A stretch of 64,000 nucleotides of DNA from Limnochorda sp. L945t (GTDB taxonomy: Bacteria > Bacillota > Limnochordia > Limnochordales > Geochordaceae). Positions 1 through 8,167 of the stretch are shown here, one piece after another. Numbering within the stretch: the stretch's first letter is position 1; each line of letters begins with the position of its first letter. The position numbers and the translations under genes were made by a program. The notes under the pieces are model-generated. The model worked only from the letters and a program-made list of their open reading frames with translations. It searched no databases and was not told the DNA's origin. Where the stretch lies: NCBI RefSeq assembly GCF_035593305.1, contig NZ_CP141615.1, positions 1,054,001-1,118,000 on the forward strand, in the 5' to 3' direction.

Positions 1-642
1 GCGCCGGGCCCGTCCTCGCCCTTCACCTTCCGTCCGCCTCCGGGCACGCGGATCTACGTCATCCAAAAAGGTGACACCCTGTTCAGCATCGCCCGCCGTT
101 TCGACACCACCGTCGACGTGATCCGTACCCTCAACGGCCTCGACGATCCCGATCGCATCGCCGTGGGCCAGCCGCTGGTCGTCCCGGACGCAGCCCCGTC
201 CGGGCGAGATCCCTCGGTCGCCGCCGCGGCCTCCCCCGCCCCGGCGGCGCGACCCGCCTTCGGGTTTGGCCGGCTGTACCGGTACTCCCAACAGGATCGG
301 CGCCTGCTCGCCGCGATCATCTGGCTCGAGGCCCGCGGCGAACCGTTCGAGGGCAAGGTGGCGGTGGGGGCGGTGGTGCTCAACCGGGTCGAGAGTCCCC
401 TGTTCCCCGACTCCGTCGAGGAGGTCCTCCTCCAACCGGGCCAGTTCCCGTTCAGCGCCGAGACCCTGTACTCCGTGCAGCCCGACTCCTCCGCCTGGCA
501 GGCCGCCGACCGGGCGCTGGCCGGCGAGGATCCGACGGGCGGGGCCCTCTACTTCTACAACCCGGAGCGGACGGTCACCCCGGAGTTCTGGGCCGGGCGC
601 CCCGTGGTCGCGCGCATCGGCCGGCACGTTTTCACCCGGTGA
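1..642 (+). CDS. Spore cortex-lytic enzyme SleB-type cell wall hydrolase with LysM, 5' partial
   Basis: The frame is open from the first base, so the N-terminus lies outside the window; 213 residues are visible. Residues about 18-61 form a LysM peptidoglycan-binding module (starting IYVIQKGDTLFSIA and ending near GQPLVVPD). A short Pro/Ala linker follows, then a Hydrolase_2/SleB domain from about residue 95 to the end, with the family's IIWLEARGEP segment holding the expected catalytic Glu, and the VAVGAVVLNRV and YFYNPE segments. Such enzymes cleave cortex peptidoglycan during germination or remodel the vegetative wall. A deacetylase gene follows on the same strand, which suits a wall role. 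The family call is firm; the specific role (SleB or CwlJ-like) is inferred. Confidence 0.88.
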   Translation, partial: APGPSSPFTFRPPPGTRIYVIQKGDTLFSIARRFDTTVDVIRTLNGLDDPDRIAVGQPLVVPDAAPSGRDPSVAAAASPAPAARPAFGFGRLYRYSQQDRRLLAAIIWLEARGEPFEGKVAVGAVVLNRVESPLFPDSVEEVLLQPGQFPFSAETLYSVQPDSSAWQAADRALAGEDPTGGALYFYNPERTVTPEFWAGRPVVARIGRHVFTR

Positions 643-694
643 GTTCTAGCGGGTCACCGGCGGCGACTAAGGTTTGCACCAGGGGTCGTCGACG

Positions 695-1543
695 GTGGTC
701 TTCCGCTGGCGGGGAGGAGCGCGCTTTTGGCTCATCGCGGTGCCGGTGGTCTGGTTGGCCTCGGTGGCCAGCTACCTGGTCGGGAGCGAGACCGTGGCCG
801 TCGTGTCCCGGGTGCTGTTGAGCCGCCTCGTGCCCATCTACAAAGTCGACACCGCCCACCCCCGGATCGCCATCTCGTTCGACGCCATGTGGGGCACCTC
901 GCGCACCGACCGGATCCTGGAAATCCTCCGCAACCACCGCGTGAAGACGACCTTCTTCCTGGGGGGCAACTGGGTCGACAAGTACCCGGAGTACGTCCGC
1001 AAGATCGTGGCCGAAGGCCACGAGGTCGGCAACCACACCTATACCCACCCCCACCTCAACAGCCTCTCCCCGGATCAGATCCGCTGGGAGCTGGAGGAAA
1101 ACCAGCGGCGTATCGACGCGCTGGTGGGCCGCCCACGGGTGCTGCTCTTCCGGCCGCCCTTCGGGGAGTATTCCGACAAGGTCATCGAGGTGGCCGACCA
1201 GCTGGGCTACTACACCATCCAGTGGTCCGTCGACTCGCTGGACTGGCAGAACCTCAGCGCCGGGGCCATCATCGACCGGGTCATGAGGGTCGTCGGGCCC
1301 GGCGATATCGTGCTCTTCCACAACGACGGGGCCAACACGCCCGACGCCGTGGAACGGCTCATCCCGATGCTGCGGGAGCGGGGCTTCGAGATCGTGCCGG
1401 TCTCGCAGCTCATCTACCACTCCGACTACATCATCGAACCCCACTCCGGCTTGCAGCGCCGCCGCCCGCGCCCGGTTCCGCCGGCGCCGCAACGCCCCGG
1501 CCCGCCGGCTCCTCCGCCCGGGCAACGCCCACCGAGCCGCTGA
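695..1543 (+). CDS. Membrane-anchored polysaccharide deacetylase, PdaB-like
   Basis: A CE4/NodB-fold protein of 282 residues with one N-terminal transmembrane anchor (about residues 9-28) and a Pro/Arg-rich C-terminal tail. The motif series is present: SFDAMWG (motif 1, with the single-Asp, Trp-Gly form known from PdaB-type spore deacetylases), HTYTHPH (His pair), RPPFGEYS, DSLDW and LFHN. In Bacillus this family acts on spore cortex peptidoglycan. GTG at 695 is chosen because an aggggt sequence lies 8-9 bases upstream; a TTG at 674 would add seven residues but has no well-spaced ribosome site. The gene lies between the SleB-type hydrolase and a second deacetylase on the same strand, suggesting a wall-processing group. 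Substrate and stage are inferred. Confidence 0.85.
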   Translation: MVFRWRGGARFWLIAVPVVWLASVASYLVGSETVAVVSRVLLSRLVPIYKVDTAHPRIAISFDAMWGTSRTDRILEILRNHRVKTTFFLGGNWVDKYPEYVRKIVAEGHEVGNHTYTHPHLNSLSPDQIRWELEENQRRIDALVGRPRVLLFRPPFGEYSDKVIEVADQLGYYTIQWSVDSLDWQNLSAGAIIDRVMRVVGPGDIVLFHNDGANTPDAVERLIPMLRERGFEIVPVSQLIYHSDYIIEPHSGLQRRRPRPVPPAPQRPGPPAPPPGQRPPSR

Positions 1544-1585
1544 GAGACCGGCGCCGTCCTGGAACGAAGGGAGAGGGGGCCGGGC

Positions 1586-2611
1586 GTGAGGCTTTTCTTC
1601 ACGGTCGACGCACGGGTGGTCAAACGGGCCCTCGGGGTGGTGGCCGGCGCGCTGGTGCTGGCCAGCCTGCCGTGGCTGTGGGACACGGCGGTCCGTCTGC
1701 GCTACGGCGTGAAGCCCGGCGTCACCCTGGCCGGGCAGGCTGTGGGGTGGCTGCTGCCGGAAGAGCTGGACCGCAGGCTTGACGACATGGGACGGGAGCT
1801 GGATCGCCCGGCTCGAGACGCGAAGGAGGACGCGACGACCGGCCGGGTGATCCCGGAAGCCGAGGGCCGGGAGCTGGACCGGGCCGCGACCGCCCGCAAG
1901 CTGCTGGCGGCGCCGCCGTTCGCCCGGGTCGAACCGGTCTTCACCCGGCTGCTGCCGGCCGTCACCCGGTTGCACTATCGGGCCATCTACCAGGGGCCAT
2001 CGGCGCGCCCCCTGGTCGCCTTCGCGATCAACGTGGACTGGGGGGAGGAGGTGCTGCCCGCCCTGCTCGACCGGCTCGAGCAGGAAAAGGTGCGGGCCAC
2101 CTTCTTCGTCACAGGGCGGTGGGCGCAGAAGTTTCCGGAGCTCGTGCGCCGCATGCACGAAAGGGGCCACGAGGTGGCCAACCACGGGTGGGATCACGCG
2201 CACGCCCGGCAGCTGGGCGACCCGGAGCTGCGGGCGCTCATCGCGAAAAACGCCGATCTCCTGGAGCAGCTGACCGGCAGGCGGCCGACGCTCTTCGCTC
2301 CTCCCTACGGAGAGGTCGATGCCCGGATCGTCCGGATCGCGGCCGAGGAGGGGCACTACACGACCATGTGGAGCGTGGACACCATCGACTGGCAGCGCCC
2401 CCCGGCGGAGATCATCGTCGACCGGGTCGAGCGCAAGCTGGGGCCCGGCGCCATCGTGCTCATGCACCCGACCCAACCGACGCTGGAGGCGCTCCCCCGG
2501 CTCGTCGCCCTCGTTCGCCAGCGCTCCCTCACCCCGGTGACGGTCGGCCAGATGGTGGCGGCCCTGGAGGAGGAGGGGCAAGCGTCCGCCCATACGAGCG
2601 CACGGCCCTGA
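1586..2611 (+). CDS. Polysaccharide deacetylase family protein, YlxY-like, with altered motif 1
   Basis: 341 residues. An N-terminal hydrophobic segment (about 12-32) is followed by a region (about 38-125) resembling the PG_binding_4 domain of VanW and YkuD proteins (starting VKPGVTLAG), then a NodB domain from about residue 145. NodB motifs are AINVDWG in place of the usual catalytic-Asp motif, NHGWDHAH, APPYGEV, DTIDW and LMHP. The Asp-to-Asn change at the usual first catalytic position means activity cannot be assumed. In B. subtilis the similar ylxY lies just upstream of mlpA, and here it is also close to mlpA, with one opposite-strand gene between. A strong GGGAGAGGGGG lies before GTG 1586. 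Confidence 0.82.
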   Translation: MRLFFTVDARVVKRALGVVAGALVLASLPWLWDTAVRLRYGVKPGVTLAGQAVGWLLPEELDRRLDDMGRELDRPARDAKEDATTGRVIPEAEGRELDRAATARKLLAAPPFARVEPVFTRLLPAVTRLHYRAIYQGPSARPLVAFAINVDWGEEVLPALLDRLEQEKVRATFFVTGRWAQKFPELVRRMHERGHEVANHGWDHAHARQLGDPELRALIAKNADLLEQLTGRRPTLFAPPYGEVDARIVRIAAEEGHYTTMWSVDTIDWQRPPAEIIVDRVERKLGPGAIVLMHPTQPTLEALPRLVALVRQRSLTPVTVGQMVAALEEEGQASAHTSARP

Positions 2612-2633
2612 GCCGCGCTTGCGAGGCCGGTCG

Positions 2634-3935
2634 TTACATGGCCAGGTGGAGCACGTCCCACAGGCCGGGGTCCTCCTGGCCCAGCCGCCAGATGGCCACG
2701 CCTCCCAGCCCGTACCGGGAGACCAGGGTCAGCTTGTAGCCCAGGCTGTAGCGGTTTTCGAACCACACCTCGGTTGCGCCCGCCGTGAAATAGGGGACCT
2801 TGTGCACCGGGTGCCAGCGCAGGGCGGCCCCCAGCTGCTCCAGCCGCGCCATCGCCTGGTCGTACGTGAGGGCCCGTGCCGCGCCGCTGCCCGACCACTC
2901 GTATCCGTATGCGGGCAGGCCCAGCAGCACCTTGGCGGGCGGGATCCGGGCGACGGCGAAGCGCACGACCTGCTCCACCCAGCCGATGGAGGCCACGGGC
3001 CCGGGCGGCCCGGTACGATAGTGCTCGTCGTAGGTCATCAGCCAGACCCCGTCGACCAGGCGCCCCAGCGCCGCGTAGTCGAAGGCTCCGGAAAAGGAGT
3101 TGGACGGATCGTCGGCCGTCTTGGCCGGCACTGCGATGGTGAGCTGGCGCCCGTCGGCGTGGAGCCGGGCGGCGAGCTCGGCGACGAAGGCGGTGAGGGC
3201 CTGGCGGTCCCGGGCCGGCACGTTTTCGAAGTCGAGGTTGATCCCCGATACGCCGTAACGCTGCGCCCACTGGACGAGGTTGTCCACGGCGCGCCGGCGG
3301 GCCGCCGGGTCGGAGAGCAGCTGGTGCACGGATCCCGAGTCGAAGGTACCGTTCTGGTAGTTGTGGACGAGCGCGAAGGTCGACAGGCCCCGGATCCCCG
3401 CGACCCTGAGCGCCCGGCCCAGGTCGGCCGCGTCGGAGGCCGGCAGCACCTGCCCGGAGCCGTCCACCTGCCAGGCCCAGGGCGCGACGCCCGTCAGCCG
3501 GTCCGTGTAGCGGACCAGCGAGTCGTACGAGGGGTGGTAGGGGTCCTGCACGTAGTACCCGATCACCTTGCGCCCTACCACCGACGCCCGGCTCTGGGCG
3601 GGATCGGCCGCCGGCCAGGTGGAGCGCTCGACCAGCTGCTCCCAGATCCATCCCTGGATGCCCGAGCCGGTCTCGACCCGGTACCACTGGCCCGACCGGC
3701 CCGTGACGGTCACGACGGCGCCGGCATGGAGCACGGTGATCCGGTCATAGGAAGTACCGGGCCCTGCCCGCAGGACGGCCTGGTCGACCCGGACGACCGC
3801 GGGGAACGGTACCTCGACCTGTTGGGTGCTGCCCGGGGGAGCGGTCGACTGCCCCGGAGGGCTGCCGGACTGCGAACCCATGGTCAACAGGTAGAGGATC
3901 AGGGCAACGACGACGGCTACGGCTTTCTGGGACAC
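2634..3935 (-). CDS. Secreted SH3b plus GH18 glycosidase (SleL/YaaH-like)
   Basis: 433 residues: a signal or anchor segment (1-20), a low-complexity Ser/Pro/Gln linker, a bacterial SH3 domain (about 45-105, containing LRAGPGTSYDRI) and a glycoside hydrolase 18 barrel from about 120 to the end. The catalytic segment is GINLDFENVP, the single-acid form typical of spore-associated GH18 proteins such as SleL and YaaH, which cut cortex fragments during germination. It lies on the strand opposite its neighbours, convergent with the YlxY-like gene (22-bp gap) and divergent from mlpA, so it is probably a single-gene unit. GTG 3935 is used as the start; a purine-rich site is 17 bases upstream, so the start is not certain. 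Confidence 0.83.
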   Translation of the reverse strand: MSQKAVAVVVALILYLLTMGSQSGSPPGQSTAPPGSTQQVEVPFPAVVRVDQAVLRAGPGTSYDRITVLHAGAVVTVTGRSGQWYRVETGSGIQGWIWEQLVERSTWPAADPAQSRASVVGRKVIGYYVQDPYHPSYDSLVRYTDRLTGVAPWAWQVDGSGQVLPASDAADLGRALRVAGIRGLSTFALVHNYQNGTFDSGSVHQLLSDPAARRRAVDNLVQWAQRYGVSGINLDFENVPARDRQALTAFVAELAARLHADGRQLTIAVPAKTADDPSNSFSGAFDYAALGRLVDGVWLMTYDEHYRTGPPGPVASIGWVEQVVRFAVARIPPAKVLLGLPAYGYEWSGSGAARALTYDQAMARLEQLGAALRWHPVHKVPYFTAGATEVWFENRYSLGYKLTLVSRYGLGGVAIWRLGQEDPGLWDVLHLAM

Positions 3936-4098
3936 GACGAAGTGGCTGACGCCCCTCCCGAGGGCCGGTGGCTGCGCGCCGGCCAGGGCTCGCTTACGCC
4001 GCGCCTTGCCCGCACGCCTTCAGGGAAGCGGTGGGGGCAGGGGCGCGTCCTGGCGGGACTGGTTGCGCCCTACCAGGCAAAGGGCAGGCCGGGGCGCC

Positions 4099-4104
4099 TA
4101 TAAT
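4099..4104 (+). promoter_or_regulatory. Possible -10 element upstream of mlpA
   Basis: A perfect TATAAT lies in the divergent gap between the GH18 gene and mlpA, about 70 bases before the mlpA start. No good -35 box is visible at 16-18 bp, so this is only a candidate. Confidence 0.3.
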
Positions 4105-4172
4105 GGGGGAGGTCGTCCTGGACCGGCCGGCGGTCCACTGCGCGGCGGCGGCCCTATCGAGGAGGCGAAGGC

Positions 4173-5438
4173 TTGTCGGGCAGCGTACAGCGCACCGTCC
4201 TGGACAACGGGGTTCGGATCGTCACCGAGACGCTGGAGGACCTGCGCTCGGCCAGCATCGGGTTTTGGGTGGACGTAGGCTCCCGGGACGAGGGGGCCGA
4301 GCAGCAGGGCATCTGTCATTTCATCGAACACATGATGTTCAAGGGAACCGACACCCTGTCGGCCCGCGACATCGCCGAACGTATCGACGCCGTAGGCGGC
4401 CAGCTCAACGCCTTTACCACCAAGGAGCAGACCTGCTTCTACGCCCGGGTGCTCGACCAGCACCTGGACCGGGCGGTAGCCCTGCTGGCGGACATGCTCT
4501 TGCACTCCCGGATGGATCCCGCGGACGTGGAGAAAGAGAAGGGGGTCATCCTCGAGGAGATCCGCATGTACGAGGACACCCCCGATGAGCTCATCCACGA
4601 CCTGGTGGCGGAGGCCGCCCTGGGCCGCCATCCGGCCGGCCGCAGCGTGCTCGGCACCGAGCAGTCGGTGCGGGCGTTCGTGCCGGAGCAGGTCCGGGAG
4701 TTCGTCCGGACCTACTACACCGGGCAGCGCCTGGTGGTGGCGGCTGCCGGGAGGCTCGACCACGAGCGGCTGGTCGAGCAGGTCGCGCGCCTGTTCGGCG
4801 GGCTTCCGCCCGGAGATCGGCCGCGCCGGTCGTCCCCCGTAGAGAGCGAGTTCCGGTGGCTGGTGCGGGGCAAGAAGACGGAGCAGGCCCACCTGTGCGT
4901 GAGTTCTCCGGGGCTGGAGGCCGGGAGCCCCCACAAGTGGCCCCTCATGGTGCTCGACACGGTGCTCGGGGGCGGCGTCAGCTCGCGCCTGTTCCAGCAG
5001 CTGCGGGAGGAGCGGGGCTGGGTCTACTCCACGTACTCTTACCACACGGCGCTGGCCGACACGGGGTACTTCACGGTCTACGCGGGGGCGAGCCCGGACA
5101 AGGCCACCTCGGTCCTGGAGCTCATCGAGCAGGAACTGGCCAGCGTGGCCGGTTCGGGCATCCGGGAGGACGAGTTGCGCCGGGCCAAGGAGCACCTCAA
5201 GGGCTCGCTCATGCTCAGCCTGGAGAGCACCAGCCAGCGGATGAGCCGGCTGGCCCGTTGTGAACTCACCGGCGAGACGTACCTGCCCGCGGACGAGGTG
5301 CTGGCCCGCATCGAGGCGGTGACGGTCGAGCAAGTGCACCGCCTGGCTGCGTCCATGTTCCTACCGGACCGGTACGCGTACGCGGCGGTGGGCCCCGTGC
5401 ACTGGAAGACCCAGCGGCGCCTGGCGGCGGCAGGCTGA
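4173..5438 (+). CDS. mlpA: M16 family zinc peptidase MlpA/YmxG
   Basis: 421 residues with the inverted zinc motif HFIEH (His49, Glu52, His53) and the downstream acidic segment EEIRMYED that supplies the third ligand. The C-terminal half contains the usual VLDTVLGGGVSSRLF segment of the non-catalytic repeat. This single-chain, processing-peptidase-like family is the B. subtilis YmxG/MlpA group, located between ylxY and ymxH there. TTG 4173 is preceded by AGGAGG with an 8-base gap. The gene begins the MlpA-YmxH-DpaAB-Asd-DapG-DapA-RNase J-TepA block seen in many spore formers, although here an unknown gene separates it from ymxH. Substrates of this family are poorly known. Confidence 0.92.
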   Translation: MSGSVQRTVLDNGVRIVTETLEDLRSASIGFWVDVGSRDEGAEQQGICHFIEHMMFKGTDTLSARDIAERIDAVGGQLNAFTTKEQTCFYARVLDQHLDRAVALLADMLLHSRMDPADVEKEKGVILEEIRMYEDTPDELIHDLVAEAALGRHPAGRSVLGTEQSVRAFVPEQVREFVRTYYTGQRLVVAAAGRLDHERLVEQVARLFGGLPPGDRPRRSSPVESEFRWLVRGKKTEQAHLCVSSPGLEAGSPHKWPLMVLDTVLGGGVSSRLFQQLREERGWVYSTYSYHTALADTGYFTVYAGASPDKATSVLELIEQELASVAGSGIREDELRRAKEHLKGSLMLSLESTSQRMSRLARCELTGETYLPADEVLARIEAVTVEQVHRLAASMFLPDRYAYAAVGPVHWKTQRRLAAAG

Positions 5439-5525
5439 GAGAGACGGGCTCGCGCGAGGGGCGGCTCCGAGAGGAAAGCCCTCCCAGCTCCGCAGAAAGA
5501 ACCCCCTTCAGAGGGGGTATGCGCC

Positions 5526-7085
5526 ATTCACCGCACCGTCTTCGCAGCAAGCAGCCGCTGGAGCCAACGTGTTGCAATCGCTCTCTTGTGGACGGCCACC
5601 GGGCTGCTCGCGCCCGGTGGCCGTTGCTGGGCGGATGGGGACGCTCTGGCTCTTCGGAGCTCTCCCGAGCCCGCTGACGGGCCGCCCGGGCTCTCCCTCA
5701 CCTGGGAAGGAGGGGTCCGCTGGGCTGACGCCCGGCACCCGGCCGTTCCTTCGGCCTCCTGGGCCTTCTCGGTGTGCGATGCGTCCTCGGGGCCCGTACG
5801 CCTGGAGGCGGCAGGGTGGCAACGAGGGGCCTCCCCGCCCGGCCTCTTCTCGGCGGCCGAGTGGCCGGGGTGGAAGGCCCGCCTCGCCTGGGCGACCGGT
5901 GCGGCGGCGGGGTGGATCGGGGCTTACGCGGCCTCGCCGTACGGCGGTTTCGCAGGTCCTCTGCCGCTCGTCGACGGCGATGTCTTCGGCCCCGGCACGC
6001 GCATCTGGGAGGCAGGCCTGCAGCCGGAGGCGGGCAGCGCCCGCGTGCTCCTGGGTTGGGGGTTGCCGCTCTGGTACGTCCACGGGCGCTGGGTGGAGGG
6101 GCGGGTGTGGGCCGGGGAGTGGGCCACCTCCCGCTTCGGCGTCCAGGGCGTGGTGAGCGACACGGGGTTGCACCGGCTCACCTTCGCGACGTTGCCGGAT
6201 ACCACGGTGCGCCGGCTCGGCGGAGCAGCCGGAGGCTGGGCGCGCTGGAGGGGGGACGGCGGTATCGAGGTACGGGGAGCTGCCGGGCTTTCGGAAGTGG
6301 CCTGGCGGGACGGCGCGCTCGTGGAGGGCCGGCAAGGCTGGGCCGTGCACGTGGCGGCCCTGTCGCGCCGCCCGCCCCGAGGGCGGATGACGTTGAGCGC
6401 AGCCAGCCCGGCGTTCGAGCCCCCGCTCCTGGCAGACCGGCAGCCGCCGCCGGGCCAGATCCGGGCCAGCGGGCGCCTCGGGCCCGGACCCGAGGCCGTG
6501 AGCCCGGGGGCGTGGGTCCAGCTCGAGGGCCGCTGGCCCTGGCCGCAGGAGGAAGGGGAGAGCCTGTACCGCGCGGGTGCGGGCCGGCGCTGGCAGGTCG
6601 ATCCGGGGCGCCTCGCGCTTCACGTGGAGTGGGAGCAGGGAGCGACGCAAGACGATGAGCAGCACGACCGTTCCGGGCGGGCGGCCGGAGTCGGTGGTAA
6701 GCTGCAGTGGGACGGGCACCGGGGCGGTGGCAGTGTCCGGTGGGATCCTCTGGGGGGTGGCGGGCCGGACTGGAGCGGCTGGCTCACCCCCGGCGCCGGG
6801 TGGCGGCTGAGGGCGACGTGGCTCAGCGCCGGCGGGGTGGTGCGCCTCGAGGCGTCCTGGGGACCGGGTGGGTTCGACCCGGGATGGCCGGCCCGGGGCG
6901 CCCGGCTCGTCTACAAGGTCCCGGGCAGCCGCTCCGCTGCGCCGTATCTCTATTTCGAGGCAGGCTGGAGCCTCGGCCGGGACCACGCCCTCGGCATCCG
7001 GGTGGGCCGCTGGGACCAGGGCATAGCCGGCCGCTTTCCCGAGGGGGCACCGCCGATCCTGGTGATGGTGAGGGGCCAGGTCTGA
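5526..7085 (+). CDS. Exported Trp/Gly-rich protein of unknown function
   Basis: I do not recognise a family. The reading frame runs to 7085 and is rich in Trp, Gly, Arg and Ala, with many short alternating segments that look beta-strand-like. There are no long hydrophobic helices after the N-terminus. The first ordinary start is TTG 5586, but in-frame codons upstream encode a good signal peptide (RWSQR, then VAIALLWTATGLLA). That peptide would need a start near ATT 5526, about 8 bases after GAGGGGG, or a GTA at 5517. The true start is therefore unresolved and the coordinate given is the best fit to the signal peptide. The gene interrupts the usual mlpA-ymxH adjacency. A secreted or outer-envelope beta protein is possible but unproven. 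Confidence 0.6.
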   Translation: MHRTVFAASSRWSQRVAIALLWTATGLLAPGGRCWADGDALALRSSPEPADGPPGLSLTWEGGVRWADARHPAVPSASWAFSVCDASSGPVRLEAAGWQRGASPPGLFSAAEWPGWKARLAWATGAAAGWIGAYAASPYGGFAGPLPLVDGDVFGPGTRIWEAGLQPEAGSARVLLGWGLPLWYVHGRWVEGRVWAGEWATSRFGVQGVVSDTGLHRLTFATLPDTTVRRLGGAAGGWARWRGDGGIEVRGAAGLSEVAWRDGALVEGRQGWAVHVAALSRRPPRGRMTLSAASPAFEPPLLADRQPPPGQIRASGRLGPGPEAVSPGAWVQLEGRWPWPQEEGESLYRAGAGRRWQVDPGRLALHVEWEQGATQDDEQHDRSGRAAGVGGKLQWDGHRGGGSVRWDPLGGGGPDWSGWLTPGAGWRLRATWLSAGGVVRLEASWGPGGFDPGWPARGARLVYKVPGSRSAAPYLYFEAGWSLGRDHALGIRVGRWDQGIAGRFPEGAPPILVMVRGQV

Positions 7086-7135
7086 AGCGAAGCGGCCGGT
7101 GCGTAGGATCGATGGGGGCCGGTGAGGACCGGAGC

Positions 7136-7516
7136 ATGTTGATGAGCCAGCTGATCGGCAAGGAGATCGTGGATCTCTCGCAGGGGATCCGGATCGGGCC
7201 GGTGCGGGAGGCCGACCTCGTCATCCAGGTGCGGGGCGGCCGCATCGATGCCCTGGTGCTGCCCGTGCGGCACGGCTTGTGGGGACGGCGCGAGGTGGTC
7301 GTACCCTGGAACCGGGTCCTCAAGGTAGGGCCCGACGTGATCATCGTGGAACTGGGGGAGCGCCCATCCACCGGCATGAACTCCACCGGGCCGGAGAGAC
7401 TACACCTCGTGACATCCAGGCAATCGGACCGGAAGGAGTCGGTGGATGGTGGCAACGGTCATTGGCGTCTTCGACACCCGGGAGCAGGCCGAGAAGGCCG
7501 TCCGGGAGATGCGTAA
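7136..7516 (+). CDS. PRC-barrel protein, YlmC/YmxH family
   Basis: The first 80 residues match the small PRC-barrel YlmC/YmxH family (SQLIGKEIVDLSQG, VLPVRHG, VVPWNRVLKVGPDVI). In B. subtilis ymxH lies between mlpA and spoVFA, as it roughly does here; its function is unclear, with a sporulation-linked role suspected from context. ATG 7136 is chosen because a gagg site precedes it; ATG 7112 is an alternative. The frame continues to 7516, giving 126 residues rather than the usual 80-90. It overlaps the next gene by 71 bases in another frame, so the last 40 residues are odd and Arg/Gly-rich. Confidence 0.8.
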   Translation: MLMSQLIGKEIVDLSQGIRIGPVREADLVIQVRGGRIDALVLPVRHGLWGRREVVVPWNRVLKVGPDVIIVELGERPSTGMNSTGPERLHLVTSRQSDRKESVDGGNGHWRLRHPGAGREGRPGDA

Positions 7517-7976
7517 CAAGGGCTTCGCCAACAACGAGATTTCGGTGCTGGCCAAGGGGCAGGCCCGCCAGGGCGCCGGTGGCGGGGGTGGCGGCGATCA
7601 GGAAGCCGGCGGCGATGTCAGCGAGGGGGTCTGGTGGGGCGGAGCCCTGGGGGGGATCGCCGGGCTCCTGGCCGGCATCGGCGCCCTGACCATTCCGGGG
7701 ATCGGGCCGGTCGTGGCCGCAGGCCCGCTGGCCGCCACCCTCGGCGGCGCGGTGACGGGCGGCGTGGCCGGCGGGTTGCTGGATCTGGGCATCCCGGAAG
7801 AGCGCGGGAGGTTCTACGAAGGCCAGCTCAAGTCCGGCAAAGTGCTGGCCGTCGTGCAGGCCGACAGTGCCCGCATCGACACCGCCACCCAGTTGCTGCG
7901 CGACAACGGCGCCAACAACGTCGAGTCCCATGTCGGTTCTCCCAAGGCGTCGCAGACCGGCAAGCGATCCCAGTAG
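7446..7976 (+). CDS. General stress protein 17M-like (YflT domain) protein
   Basis: 176 residues. The N-terminal 45 residues match the general-stress-protein 17M/YflT domain (GVFDTREQAEKAVREM and NEISVLAKG). A Gly-rich hydrophobic centre follows (about 60-115, including GGALGGIAGLLAG and VVAAGPLAATLGG) that could insert into or associate with a membrane. The C-terminal part (ERGRFYEGQLKSGKVLAVV) repeats the alpha/beta pattern common in this family. A good ggaaggagt site lies 7 bases before ATG 7446. A strong hairpin terminator follows at 8026-8064, so it probably ends a transcript. Its role is presumably stress-related; nothing specific is visible. Confidence 0.75.
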   Translation: MVATVIGVFDTREQAEKAVREMRNKGFANNEISVLAKGQARQGAGGGGGGDQEAGGDVSEGVWWGGALGGIAGLLAGIGALTIPGIGPVVAAGPLAATLGGAVTGGVAGGLLDLGIPEERGRFYEGQLKSGKVLAVVQADSARIDTATQLLRDNGANNVESHVGSPKASQTGKRSQ

Positions 7977-7983
7977 CGCGCCT

Positions 7984-8007
7984 CGCGCCCCGCGGGCGCG
8001 GGGCGCG
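7984..8007 (+). terminator. GC-rich hairpin downstream of stress-protein gene
   Basis: A perfect 10-bp inverted repeat (7984-7993 with 7998-8007) with a 4-base loop lies 8 bases after the stop codon. There is no T-run, so it may be an mRNA 3'-end stabiliser or the first of two tandem terminators. Confidence 0.4.
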
Positions 8008-8025
8008 CGACAGCCGCCCATCTCA

Positions 8026-8064
8026 GGCCGCCCGCCGGATCCCGGCAGGCGGCCCTTTCGTTGG
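8026..8064 (+). terminator. Intrinsic terminator before dapB
   Basis: A 13-bp stem with one mismatch (8026-8038 pairs with 8042-8054), a 3-base loop and then CTTTCGTT. This is a good rho-independent terminator for the upstream unit and separates it from the dap/dpa operon. Confidence 0.7.
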
Positions 8065-8167
8065 GGCCGGGCTGCGGCTCGTGGGCCGGCGGCTTGACGG
8101 GACGGGCCACGGGAAAAAGAATGGAGCTAAGTGGCGATCGGCCTCGAAGGAAAGGCCTGGGCAGGGC

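Noticed and set aside
632-2593. Minus-strand open frame of about 650 codons opposite the two deacetylases
   Set aside because: His/Arg/Asp-rich antisense translation without domains; the plus-strand genes have complete NodB motifs.
5502-5517. Short hairpin (six-bp C/G stem, four-base loop) after mlpA considered as a terminator
   Set aside because: No T-run; its right arm doubles as the probable ribosome site of the next gene.
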